Shown: piece by piece, positions 18,403 to 26,846 of the stretch
Position numbering within the stretch: position 1 is the first letter of the stretch
Layout: each line of letters opens with the position of its first letter
Origin: Anaerocolumna sp. MB42-C2
GTDB lineage: Bacteria; Bacillota; Clostridia; Lachnospirales; Lachnospiraceae
Assembly: GCF_030913705.1 (NCBI RefSeq)
Contig: NZ_CP133190.1
Coordinates: 1,488,001 to 1,552,000, forward strand
DNA length: 64,000 nt
Direction of reading: 5' to 3'
The notes under the pieces: generated by a model
Told to the model about the DNA's origin: nothing
Databases searched by the model: none
Seen by the model: only the letters and a program-made list of their open reading frames with translations
Made by a program: the position numbers and the translations under genes

Positions 18403-19091
18403 CTAGAAATTCGACTCAAATTTTTGGCTGAAACTAAAGCTAATGAGTGTTGCCACAAGAATAATTGCAAACAGCAGAAAGGCTGCTGCTGTGGCAATAC
18501 CCATTTCCATTGTTTTAAATGTACGTTCATAGATGAATTGTACAATGGTCTCTGTAGTAAAAAGCGGCCCCCCCTTTGTAGTAACATACACTTGGTCAAA
18601 AACCTGAAAAGAACCTATAATAGAGGTAATAATTGTAAAGGCAATTGTAGGGGCAATGGAAGGAATGGTGATGCAAAAAAAGCTCTTCGCCTTGTTTGAT
18701 CCATCTATTTCAGCCGCCTCATACAAATACTTCGGCACTCCCTGCAACGCAGCAATAAAAATAACCTTATTGAAGCCGAAGCTTTTAAATATACTGATGA
18801 GTATTACTGTCGGCATCGCCCAGGTTGTACTGTTTAGCAGATCCGGTACCTTAAATCCCCAGCCTTTTAATATTGCCGGAATAATGCCGATGTTATAGTT
18901 GAACATCATGCCAAAGGAAAGCGCAATAACAGTCATTGAGCAGACTACAGGCAGGAAATAAATCGTACGCAGGACAGCATTCAGCTTAGTAACCTTACAA
19001 ACGCCGACTGCCGCCAATAAACTGACAATGTTTTGAACCGGCACCATTATCACAGCAAAATATGCGGTATTCTTGAGGCTGTTCCAGCAGT
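18403..19091 (-). pseudogene. carbohydrate ABC permease (MalF-like), 5' truncated
   Basis: The frame encodes the C-terminal 230 residues of a MalF-type permease (WNSLKNTAYFAVIMVPVQN, EAA loop YEAAEIDGSNKAKSFFCITIP). The first one or two membrane segments and the start codon are missing. Homology begins at about 19091, exactly where a truncated LacI-type repressor starts on the opposite strand. A single deletion joining the two genes head to head explains both. Confidence 0.85.
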
Positions 19092-19094
19092 GTC

Positions 19095-19631
19095 GTGTCA
19101 GATAATAAAGAAGCGGCAATAGAGGTAATTGAGTATATGCTTGAAGAAGGGCACACAGATATTCTTTTGTTCACACAGCGGGAAACAAACTCCACAACCC
19201 ATGAAAGACTGATGGGCTTTGAAGAAGGGTTTGTTCGTCATGGAATAAAAATCGACAAGAGCAAATGGTTTACAGCAAGCTTTCACGTGGGAGAGATAGA
19301 ATTGGAACAGTCCTTAGAATCCTTTATAAAAATGCATCCAAATGCTACAGCAGGAGTGGCTATTGATACGCCGCTGGCAAGCATGGCTTATGCCTTGCTG
19401 AATCAATCTGGCAAATCAATTCCAGAACACTTTAAATTGATTTCATTTGATAACTCACGCCTTCCTTTTGTTCCCTATGTAAAGCAAGATGTCGCACGCA
19501 TTTCAAAGAGAGCCATCGAAATTTTAATGTCTCAAATCGAAGGTTCCTATAAAGTGGTATCAAAAAAAATACCGGCAATCTTTATCAAAGATGTAACTTA
19601 TCCATCTCCCTTTGGAATTGAAAACATATAA
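19095..19631 (+). pseudogene. LacI-family repressor, 5' truncated
   Basis: About 178 codons of the C-terminal effector-binding lobe (NKEAAIEVIEYMLEEGHTDI, FEEGFVRHGIKIDKSKW, SFDNSRLPFVPYVKQDVARI). The helix-turn-helix and first sugar-binding lobe are absent, so it cannot bind DNA. It lies head to head with the truncated MalF-like permease. The missing piece would have held its own 5' half, the intergenic promoter region, a sugar-binding protein gene and the start of the permease gene. Confidence 0.85.
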
Positions 19632-19906
19632 ATGTTTTTTTGGTGCTATGTCAGGAAAAATTACAGGTTAAAACGGTCATAGTTCAGGAAATACTCAAGA
19701 AATTTCTGTTCCTCCTTTTCAAATAAATGAGTGCTTCAGATAAAGTAAAAAAAAGGACTGTGCTTTTCATTTTCAGAAAAACATAGCCCAAGTTTTTTGC
19801 TCGGCACCGGAAAGACACTTAATTTTCGATATAAAAACAAAGGTTTCAATATAATCTTGTGTATCGACGTATCTTCACGTACACTTGCTATAATCTCTTG
19901 CAGGAA

Positions 19907-20233
19907 TTACCGGGTCGATCGTCCGATACATTTGAGAATGCTAGTTCTAGGCGTATCACGCAACATAGAGGTAGCCTCTTTTAACCCAGATTTTGCAGCA
20001 CTCATGTGAGCATGAAAAGCTTCAATATTTTCCCACTCTTGGGTTGAGTAAAAAGTCCCAGGATCATTACTGTCTTCAAAGATTTCATAGCTCAGGAGTC
20101 CAGGTTTCTCCGTTGTCGCAATTGTTGTTGTAAAAGCCTTTCGTGCAACCTCTTCTTCACCTTCTTTAGCATGAATTTCAATGAATATCGTTACACTGTT
20201 GGGGTATTTGTTGTTATCGTATTTTGTATTCAT
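19907..20233 (-). CDS. antibiotic biosynthesis monooxygenase (YgiN-like) domain protein
   Basis: 108 residues forming one ABM ferredoxin-like domain (VTIFIEIHAKEGEEEVARKA, LSYEIFEDSNDPGTFYSTQEW, AFHAHMSAA with the typical H-x-x-S segment). Family members are small quinol monooxygenases or heme-degrading proteins. GGAGA precedes the ATG. It is 128 bases downstream of a MarR regulator gene on the same strand and probably belongs to its regulon, as in many MarR/redox-enzyme pairs. Confidence 0.75.
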   Translation of the reverse strand: MNTKYDNNKYPNSVTIFIEIHAKEGEEEVARKAFTTTIATTEKPGLLSYEIFEDSNDPGTFYSTQEWENIEAFHAHMSAAKSGLKEATSMLRDTPRTSILKCIGRSTR

Positions 20234-20361
20234 ATAATCTCCTTTTTTTGACTAACTTAAATTCACATGAAATATTCTCTCACTGGGAGTACGTCAATTA
20301 TTTAATTCCTTTACATATTTATAATAATAATATACTTAATGTTGAGTTGCTGTGTTTATAT

Positions 20362-20886
20362 TTACTCCTCATTGAATTTGGATAACAGCCTTTTCATAGC
20401 TTGTGTAGTTTGCTGTATGAGTTCCAAATCTTCAGCATCAAGGTTACTTAAAAAATGGGCTGAAGATTTCATTAACTCCTCAGCAGATCCCTGTATAAAT
20501 TTTTCTCCTTTATCTGTAAGTCGAACCAAGTATACCCTTCTATCGTTACTGCTGTTTACACGCTCAACATAGTCCAGCTTAACAAGCTTATCAATTAAAA
20601 CTGTTATATTTGGCTTTGTAACATAGAGTATTTCGCTTAAATCACTCATTGAAAGTTCTTTTCCACCCACTAACTCATGCAAAATTCTATAATGGGTTCT
20701 AACCAGCCCCGATTTATTTAGTTGCCTGTCAATAAATTTTAAAGATTTACTGTTAAATTCATTGAAAACATTTGAGAATTCTTTAATTATTACCAATAAT
20801 TCAACATTTTGCACCTTAACTCCTATTTGCGTGCCTTGGTGCGCACTCAAATCAGGATGGTGTAAAATATCTTCTTCACTTTTCAC
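20362..20886 (-). CDS. MarR family transcriptional regulator
   Basis: 174 residues. The winged helix is visible as LSMSDLSEILYVTKPNITVL followed by the wing VERVNSSNDRRVYLVRLTDKG. The N-terminus has an extra approximately 25 residues relative to typical MarR. A GGAGG site precedes the ATG. Two palindromes directly upstream look like its own operators, so autorepression and control of the downstream monooxygenase gene are likely. Confidence 0.85.
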   Translation of the reverse strand: MKSEEDILHHPDLSAHQGTQIGVKVQNVELLVIIKEFSNVFNEFNSKSLKFIDRQLNKSGLVRTHYRILHELVGGKELSMSDLSEILYVTKPNITVLIDKLVKLDYVERVNSSNDRRVYLVRLTDKGEKFIQGSAEELMKSSAHFLSNLDAEDLELIQQTTQAMKRLLSKFNEE

Positions 20887-20908
20887 CTTATTCCTCCTTT
20901 GGACGATT

Positions 20909-20952
20909 ACTTAAAAATGTTTTAAGTATCTAGCAGTTAAATTATTTAACTG
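20909..20952 (-). promoter_or_regulatory. paired palindromes, probable MarR operators
   Basis: ACTTAAAAATGTTTTAAGT (20909-20927, arms of nine with one mismatch) and CAGTTAAATTATTTAACTG (20934-20952, perfect arms of nine around a central T) lie 23-66 bases before the MarR start codon. Related AT-rich inverted sequences recur at about 21155-21185. Placement and size fit MarR-type operators. Confidence 0.6.
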
Positions 20953-20964
20953 TTAACTGAGTAT

Positions 20965-21115
20965 TATCAGATTTATTTTTGGTGTCTGTGCTCTGCCGCC
21001 GACTATCAGGGCACTGCAACACTGTACGCGTTGCAAAATACTGATGAGCACTCTCGCAAAAGATGTCGTCGAGAGTCAGCCTCACGCTGCATTTGTTCTC
21101 TTGAAAAACATGTAA
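20965..21115. other. GC-richer block of unknown origin
   Basis: A stretch of about 150 bases is clearly richer in GC than the AT-rich DNA on both sides and contains a 7-bp stem (ACTCTCG at 21050-21056 with CGAGAGT at 21070-21076). A minus-strand frame (TVLQCPDSRRQSTDT) is open, but I cannot place it. It may be debris of a mobile element. Confidence 0.3.
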
Positions 21116-21218
21116 TAGCAACTCCTTCCATAATTAGTTAATAATCTATTATTTAAATATTTAATAGTTAAGTATTTAAGTATTAGACTAAATATAATAC
21201 TAGATTTATTAAATGTCA

Positions 21219-21247
21219 AGATATAAATAAAATCCTTACAAAAATTT
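21219..21247. repeat. left 29-bp target duplication of the insertion sequence
   Basis: The 29 bases starting AGATATAAATAAAATCC are repeated exactly at 22706-22734 on the other side of the transposase region. Long duplications of this size are known for the IS1202 group. Confidence 0.75.
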
Positions 21248-21345
21248 TATGATTCATTTATGATAATGTCTTAGTGTACCACAAATGATTATGTCCCAAT
21301 TAGTCGTTCATATATTATAATAGAACCTCATGACTTAGAAATGAG

Positions 21346-22557
21346 GTGGACACAATCAGAAAGGTATTACTAACAATGGACGAAAACCAAAAGTACGAGG
21401 TCATTAAAAAACTCGTAGACACAAATGGTAATAAGAAAACAGCTGCTCTTAAAATAGGTTGTTCAGATCGACACATCAATCGCTTAATAAAGGGCTATCA
21501 AGAACAAGGTAAGTCTTTCTTTATTCATGGTAACCGAGGGCGACAGCCGGCCATTACTCTTCCTACAGATACAAAACAGTTAATCTTGGACTTATATCGT
21601 ACCAAGTACAGTGACTGCAATCTGACCCATTACTCTGAACTTCTCAAAGAAAAAGAACATATCAGTGTATCTGTCAGTGCCATTACTTCTATTCTTAGAA
21701 AGGAATACATCCTTTCTCCTAAAGCAAACCGTTCTTCCAAGAAAGCGGTAAAAAAAGCACTAAAGGCTATTCAATCAAAGACTAAGTCTAAAAAGAAAGC
21801 AGCTATTATTCAAAGTTCCATCATGGATCTGGAGGATTCGCATCCTAGGCATCCTAGATGCGCGTATTTCGGTGAAATGCTTCAAATGGATGCGTCCCTA
21901 CACCTTTGGTTTGGGCAATTCAAAACACAACTCCACATCGCCGTTGATGATGCCACAGGGCAGATTGTTGGCGCCTACTTTGATGAACAAGAAACATTAA
22001 ATGGCTATTATCATGTTCTCTATCAGGTTCTTAGTAATTATGGCATTCCATATCAATTTTTTACTGACAACCGAACTGTATTTGAGTATAAAAAGAAGCA
22101 TGAAACCTCTTTAGAGAAAGATACCTTTACTCAGTTTGGTTATGCCTGCAAACAATTAGGAATCGACATTCGTACTTCCAGCGTTGCACAAGCAAAAGGG
22201 CGGGTTGAAAGAATGTTTGGCACTCTTCAATCCCGCCTTCCTGTTGAACTCCGACTTGCGAATGTAACCAGCATTCAGCAAGCCAATCAATTTCTCCACA
22301 CCTATATAAAGAAATTTAATAAGCAGTTCGCTTTACCTATTGATAGTATCAAATCTGTGTTCGAAATGCAACCAGATAGTGATAAAATCAATCTGACGTT
22401 GGCGGTATTATCTTCTAGAAAGATAGATAACGGAAGTTGCCTGAAATATCAAAATGAATACTATCTTCCTGTAAACCCTCCTATGAACCATCCTTGGAAG
22501 CAGGCATCATTTGAAAAGTACGCTAAAAGTCAATTACATAGAAAAGATGTAGCTTAA
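21346..22557 (+). CDS. DDE transposase, IS1202/ISNCY type
   Basis: 403 residues from a GTG at 21346. An N-terminal helix-turn-helix (NKKTAALKIGCSDRHINRLI) is followed by an RNase H-like integrase core. The likely catalytic residues are Asp in LQMDASLHLWF, Asp in FFTDNRTVF, and Glu in AKGRVERMFGTLQSRLP. It appears intact and may still be active, because both ends and the target duplication are clean. Confidence 0.85.
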   Translation: MDTIRKVLLTMDENQKYEVIKKLVDTNGNKKTAALKIGCSDRHINRLIKGYQEQGKSFFIHGNRGRQPAITLPTDTKQLILDLYRTKYSDCNLTHYSELLKEKEHISVSVSAITSILRKEYILSPKANRSSKKAVKKALKAIQSKTKSKKKAAIIQSSIMDLEDSHPRHPRCAYFGEMLQMDASLHLWFGQFKTQLHIAVDDATGQIVGAYFDEQETLNGYYHVLYQVLSNYGIPYQFFTDNRTVFEYKKKHETSLEKDTFTQFGYACKQLGIDIRTSSVAQAKGRVERMFGTLQSRLPVELRLANVTSIQQANQFLHTYIKKFNKQFALPIDSIKSVFEMQPDSDKINLTLAVLSSRKIDNGSCLKYQNEYYLPVNPPMNHPWKQASFEKYAKSQLHRKDVA

Positions 22558-22643
22558 CTGATATTTCGAAGTCTGTAGGTTTATTAAGGTTATCCAAATA
22601 CCGACTGAGCTATGGATTTTCTCCTAAAGTACTATTTAAAACT

Positions 22644-22665
22644 AAGCACCAGAAATCTGGTGCTT
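22644..22665 (+). terminator. terminator of the transposase gene
   Basis: Perfect 10-bp stem AAGCACCAGA with its complement around two bases, followed by a T-containing tail. It sits inside the right end of the insertion sequence. Confidence 0.7.
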
Positions 22666-22705
22666 ATGTTTAAACTTTTTGAGGACATTTTCAAAAACGG
22701 TTGAC

Positions 22706-22795
22706 AGATATAAATAAAATCCTTACAAAAATTTATGATAAATAAAATCCTTACAAAAATTTAAATAAAATCCTTACAAATATTTTATTGGGAAC
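22706..22795. repeat. right target duplication continuing into a direct-repeat array
   Basis: The right 29-bp duplication (22706-22734) is followed by two more copies of the motif TAAATAAAATCCTTACAAA at about 22740 and 22763. The insertion sequence therefore landed in a pre-existing array of three AT-rich direct repeats. From 22796 to 22967 I see no gene. Confidence 0.7.
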
Positions 22796-22967
22796 TGATA
22801 TCTCCCTTAGTAAATCCCAATATTCCTGTTTCATCAAATTCTTCCATTTAATCAGATTATAGCCAAACTATTATATGTTTTTACGACATATCCCAATTTA
22901 TTATCTTACTTGCAAAATAGATATTAAATAACATTTCTGCATCATCTGCAGAGGTAACTCCCGCCTT

Positions 22968-23180
22968 TCAAAAGCTTTTAATATCTTCCGCACTGCAATA
23001 TCCATACTCTTCTGCATATATCCACACCGGATCATCATTGACAATTCCAGTCGTATTGATCATATGAATAACACGATAACTTGCACTTGTTAAAATAATC
23101 GGATTATTCAATACTTTTCCGGCGGCATTAATCAACTCTTTGATATCTCTTGTTTTATAATACGTATCATATATTTTCAA
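22968..23180 (-). pseudogene. N-terminal fragment of a PucR/CdaR-type regulator
   Basis: Seventy codons (LINAAGKVLNNPIILTSASY, then RVIHMINTTG) match the start of the PucR-like sensing domain of sugar-diacid or purine regulators. The frame stops at 22968 after DIKSF, and no DNA-binding domain follows. The gene was cut at its 3' side, and its 5' side now abuts the flavin oxidoreductase remnant. Confidence 0.55.
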
Positions 23181-23216
23181 CTTTCCATTTTTAACACGTT
23201 TTGACCACTGTCACCC

Positions 23217-23837
23217 GCTCCTGTAAAGCGTAAAGTAGCTGTCATCGGTGGCGGACCTGGTGGAATGGAAGCAGCTCGTGTAGCAGCAATCAAAGGACAT
23301 GATGTAACTTTATATGAAAAAAGCAACCGTTTGGGCGGACAGTTGATTGCTGCTTATTCCCTCCGTTCAAAACAATACTTCGTTCCTTTGTGGAATGGGA
23401 AATCCTTCAGTTATCTAAATTAGGAGTAAAAATAGTATTTGAAAAAGAAATTACAGAAGCTTCACCGGAACTTGCAAAAGCTGACCAAATCATCATCGCA
23501 CTCGGTGCATAATCAGCATGTCCAAAGATACCTGGGATTACTTGATAATCGTAATCCTTTATTATTTATACTAGCTGATTATAACGTCGAAGTAAAAACG
23601 AGCAGTAAAATCATCAAAATCAAAAACGATGGAATTCTAATTAATAACAATGGTGTTTCTGAAGAGATTTCAGCTGATATGGTTATTACTGCCTTTGGTA
23701 TGAAAGTTCTTAACGAATTAGCAAATAAGATTGCGAATAAATATCAAAATGCTTCTATTATTGGAGATTGTAATAAAATCGGACAAGTTGCAGGTGCTGT
23801 AAGAAATGGCTTCTTCGCAGGCTGGGCAGTTCGATAA
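23217..23837 (+). pseudogene. NADH:flavin oxidoreductase (2,4-dienoyl-CoA reductase type), C-terminal remnant
   Basis: Begins in frame with APVKRKVAVIGGGPGGMEAA, the FAD-binding Rossmann motif, then shifts frame near 23355 and again around 23510. The last 100 codons (EEISADMVITAFGMKV, IIGDCNKIGQVAGAVRNGFF) finish the NAD(P)-binding domain. The N-terminal Old-Yellow-Enzyme barrel is missing altogether. It has several lesions, so it is an old pseudogene. Confidence 0.8.
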
Positions 23838-24196
23838 GATTTCAAACAAAGGAGATGCATAAGCATCGTGATTAGCGTATTGTTGTTTATGCACTTGGTT
23901 CACCTTTTTTAGAGTAAGAAAATTTAGCTAACCTCGAAGCAACACGCTAAATAATAATCTACCATCCACCTCTTTGGATTCAGTAAACCGCAAGACAGAT
24001 ATAATTAATTAACCTGTATGCTTGCACTGTGGAGAAAATAGGACTATAGTTAAGTTGCGACCTTACATCATCAAGCGGTTATTGGTATCAATTCCTGTCT
24101 TTTTAAATGCAAACAGCAGGGTTGAGCCCTCAGATATAGCTGCTTAATATTTATATTTTGTAAGATTACAAACTATAAGAAAGAAGGAGCAATATT
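23838..24196. other. intergenic DNA without visible gene
   Basis: About 360 bases with no open frame of substance. The last 20 bases contain the AAGGAG ribosome site of the HEAT-repeat gene. I see no recognisable RNA or repeat. Confidence 0.5.
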
Positions 24197-24529
24197 ATGA
24201 GTGAAGAAAGAGTAGTTGAAAAAATCCGGAAGCTGACGGAAAAGAGAAAGACAGAAAAGGTTGAACAATTCCTCCATGATAAGGATATAGAAGTTGTTAA
24301 AGCAGCTATAGCAGGTCTTGGTATCATTCAGGATGAAATGGCTTTTAATCTGCTGAGCAAGCTGATAGACCATGAAAATCCAGAAATCAGAAAAGCAGCA
24401 ATTGTTGCTTTTGCCAACACTGGAACAGCACAGGCCAAAACCTTTTTGCAGCTTCTTTTATCCAAAGAAACGGACACAAGCGTAAAGGAAGTAGCTTCAA
24501 AGGTATTGCAGGAATTTAAAATAAAATAG
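24197..24529 (+). CDS. small HEAT-repeat protein
   Basis: 110 residues behind AGAAAGAAGGAG. After a charged N-terminal helix come two to three HEAT helical pairs (KDIEVVKAAIAGLGIIQDEM, NPEIRKAAIVAFANTG, TSVKEVASKVLQEFKIK). HEAT/PBS-lyase repeats form a curved surface for protein binding. It stands alone between pseudogenes and a TetR gene, so its partner cannot be inferred. Confidence 0.7.
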   Translation: MSEERVVEKIRKLTEKRKTEKVEQFLHDKDIEVVKAAIAGLGIIQDEMAFNLLSKLIDHENPEIRKAAIVAFANTGTAQAKTFLQLLLSKETDTSVKEVASKVLQEFKIK

Positions 24530-24607
24530 TAAGACAAAGAAACTTAAGTGCCCTAGTAGAAGCAAAACTATAATGTTGTAGCAGATCAAACGTATATGCA
24601 AATTAGG

Positions 24608-25162
24608 TTAGCGTGATACAAGGTGCTTGGTGTATGGTTCTAGCAAAAACATAAGTTGCTCAGTAATTTCCTGAACATTACAAGGCATGGAATTATTGAT
24701 CCACCATTCCAATACTCCAATAAACCCGGAGGTCAAAAAATGAGTAGTGGCACCATTTGAAAACGCGTTATTTTCTGACTTTACACCGATAACCTCGGTT
24801 ACTGTTTGCGCAATAATGGCATATAAGCGGCTACGGAAAAATCCAAATCTCTCATTGTTAAGAAGCAGCTTGTAAATGGTGAAATTTTCCTCCAAATATT
24901 CAAATATACTTTGAAATGCGCTTGGGTTTAGAGTGGTATCAGCACTATTGGCACAGTGATTTAACAGCAGCTCAACATATGTTTCAATACACTTGTCAAG
25001 TAAGTCAAATTTATCCACGTAATGAAGATAAACCGTCCCACGGTTTATGTCTGCGCGTTCGGCAATGTCATTGATGGTAATTTTCTCAAATCCTTTTTCG
25101 GCCAACAAGTCGAGGAAGGTATCCATAATCAACTGCCTTGTTTTTTTTATTCTTCTATCCAC
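24608..25162 (-). CDS. TetR/AcrR family regulator
   Basis: 184 residues. The N-terminal HTH is clear (DTFLDLLAEKGFEKITINDI, then AERADINRGTVYLHYVDKFD), and the C-terminal part resembles DhaS-type TetR proteins. It is divergent from a ketopantoate-reductase-like gene. Two identical-arm palindromes in the shared promoter region are probably its binding sites, giving coordinate repression of both genes. Confidence 0.88.
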   Translation of the reverse strand: MDRRIKKTRQLIMDTFLDLLAEKGFEKITINDIAERADINRGTVYLHYVDKFDLLDKCIETYVELLLNHCANSADTTLNPSAFQSIFEYLEENFTIYKLLLNNERFGFFRSRLYAIIAQTVTEVIGVKSENNAFSNGATTHFLTSGFIGVLEWWINNSMPCNVQEITEQLMFLLEPYTKHLVSR

Positions 25163-25200
25163 AGCGTTCTCCTCCAGATATTCAACAAATTAGCGCAATG

Positions 25201-25216
25201 TGTTGAGTTATCAACA
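25201..25216. promoter_or_regulatory. TetR operator 1
   Basis: TGTTGAGTTATCAACA: two perfect six-base arms around four bases, 39 bases before the regulator start codon. The same arms recur at 25280-25295. Confidence 0.7.
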
Positions 25217-25235
25217 GTTGGAACAATTGTAACTA

Positions 25236-25263
25236 TTGAAATTCTCTCTACAAACAGTATACT
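25236..25263 (+). promoter_or_regulatory. promoter of the ketopantoate-reductase-like gene
   Basis: TTGAAA (25236-25241), 16-base spacer, TATACT (25258-25263). Operator 2 starts 16 bases downstream, where a bound repressor would block RNA polymerase. Confidence 0.6.
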
Positions 25264-25279
25264 TAGAATATCAAACACT

Positions 25280-25295
25280 TGTTGAAAAGTCAACA
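25280..25295. promoter_or_regulatory. TetR operator 2
   Basis: TGTTGAAAAGTCAACA: the same TGTTGA-N4-TCAACA architecture as operator 1, 25 bases before the ATG of the reductase-like gene. Confidence 0.7.
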
Positions 25296-25320
25296 GGTGA
25301 TCATTCTGGAGGATGCGTTA

Positions 25321-26252
25321 TGAAAATATTAATTTTTGGACGCGGTGTGATAGGAACACAGTACGCCTGGGCTTTCGAAAACGTGGGTCACACTGTTGAG
25401 TTCTATGTTCGTGAAGGCAGGAAGGCACAATACGGCTCCTATGTAAACTTGGAACTATGGGATGCAAGGCAAAGCAAAAAAAACCGGATAGTCAAAGAAA
25501 AATGGCCTATTGTTATGCACGAAGAGATAAAGGAAAATCACGACTATGACCTCATTTTTATCAGCGTCAACCCCGAACAGGTATCAAGTGCGGTTAAGTA
25601 CCTGGTACCCCGCGTTGGAAATGCAACAGTCCTTTTTTTCAGCAACTATTGGCAAGACCCGCAATTGGCTGTCCAGCCGATTCCGCGCAGTCAAATTGTT
25701 TATGGCTTCCCAGGTGCCGGCGGCGGGTTTGAAGGAAACAAGCTTTATGGCGGGCTTTACAAGACGGTTCAGTTTGGAACACTTGAACCCGAGCCAGCCA
25801 AAAGGGATTTAGAGGTTCGTAATCTCTTTGCTCAGGCGGGCTTCAAGATAATGGTTCAAAAGGATGTAAAAAGTTGGCTCTGGAATCACTTCGCATTCAA
25901 CGCTGCAATGGAAGCAGAAGTATTAAAAAGCGGCAGTTTTGAAAAAGTAATTTCCTCACGCGAAGCGCTTGATGGATTAGGCCGGAACCTAAAAGAAATG
26001 ATTCCTGTTTTGAAAGCAAAGGGCTCAAAACTTGATTTTTTGACAAAAGTGTTGAGTGGCCTGCCGCCGAAAGTCGTTAGTTTTCTTATGAGTCACGTTG
26101 TTTTTTCTCCGAGAAGCATGTCCTATGCGCTTGTGGCGCATAACCACTTTAAAGTTGGCTATGCTGTGCAGGAAGTTATTACGGAAGCCAGAAAGTACGG
26201 TATAAAGGTACCACGGCTTTACGAAGTAGAACACCTAATTACGGAACAGTGA
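25321..26252 (+). CDS. ketopantoate reductase family (ApbA/PanE-like) oxidoreductase
   Basis: 310 residues, ATG at 25321 after GGAGG. The N-terminal Rossmann fold is intact (ILIFGRGVIGTQYAWAFENV), then FISVNPEQ and the PGAGGGFEG segment. The C-terminal helical domain contains KSWLWNHFAFNAAMEAE with the Lys/Asn typical of the family. True panE belongs to pantothenate genes, and none are here. Regulation by a divergent TetR suggests a stress or xenobiotic carbonyl substrate rather than ketopantoate. Confidence 0.82.
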
Positions 26253-26282
26253 GCAGATACAAGAAAAAAGGACAATGTTGAA

Positions 26283-26324
26283 AGGACCACCTGTCGTAGA
26301 ATAGTAAATACGACAGGTGGTCCT
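26283..26324. terminator. strong bidirectional terminator
   Basis: A 16-bp perfect stem (AGGACCACCTGTCGTA with its complement) and a 10-base loop, followed on the plus strand by GTTTTG. It separates the reductase-like gene from the serine-hydrolase remnant on the opposite strand. Confidence 0.8.
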
Positions 26325-26330
26325 GTTTTG

Positions 26331-26588
26331 TTATGATTTCCTGTGTCCTTCCGATGGCAGCAATGCCTTGCGGTTAAATATTTTCATTCCTTCATAGGTA
26401 GAAAAGCCGTTGGTATGGTTAAGTAGCTGACGAATGGTTACCTCTTCACCATTTTTTATAGCTCGAAACTCCGGTATGTACTTAATTACCAAGTCATCAA
26501 TGTTCAAGGCTCCTGCTTCTTCTAATTACATAATTACCATTGCAGTAAAGGATTTACTGGAAGATTCGATATAAAATGCGGTTTTTTC
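26331..26588 (-). pseudogene. serine hydrolase (class C beta-lactamase/PBP-like) fragment
   Basis: The frame reads YIESSSKSFTAMVIM, a stop, then LEEAGALNIDDLVIKYIPEF and VTIRQLLNHTNGFSTYEG. This is the SxxK active-site region and following helix of ABC_BLAC-type hydrolases. A TAA interrupts it near 26525, and everything upstream and downstream of this 80-residue piece is missing. The remaining bases up to the CPBP gene hold nothing recognisable. Confidence 0.75.
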
Positions 26589-26846
26589 TGTTCTCTCCTT
26601 TATTATTCAATAATTTCTGTATTCAACCAATATAAATCCGCTGCAGTCCATACCGTACCTTTAGCTGATTTTTCTACAATACCATTGGAATAAGAAGAAA
26701 TTTACCTTTCAGAGCTGACTATGATTAGAATTACTTGATTGATCTAAGAATTTGTGCTATTATTGGAATAATATAGCAATTTGTAAATAAATGAGAATTC
26801 AAAATGGTATGTAATTTTAATAGTATACGTGAGAAAGAGAGGCAAT

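Larger units (their letters stand above)
21248..22705 (+). mobile_element. IS1202-like (ISNCY) insertion sequence
   Basis: About 1458 bp bounded by 29-bp direct repeats. The ends carry an imperfect inverted repeat: left TTTATGATAATGTC, right (reverse complement) TTTTTGAAAATGTC. It contains one transposase gene and a terminator hairpin near the right end. The exact end bases are uncertain by one or two positions. Confidence 0.8.

Noticed and set aside
22706..22795. Possible CRISPR or iteron array
   Set aside because: Only three copies of an AT-rich unit with almost no spacers and no cas or rep genes; best explained as a pre-existing repeat hit by the insertion sequence.
25321..26252. panE of pantothenate synthesis
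   Set aside because: The fold fits, but there are no pantothenate genes nearby and a TetR-controlled divergent layout suggests another substrate.
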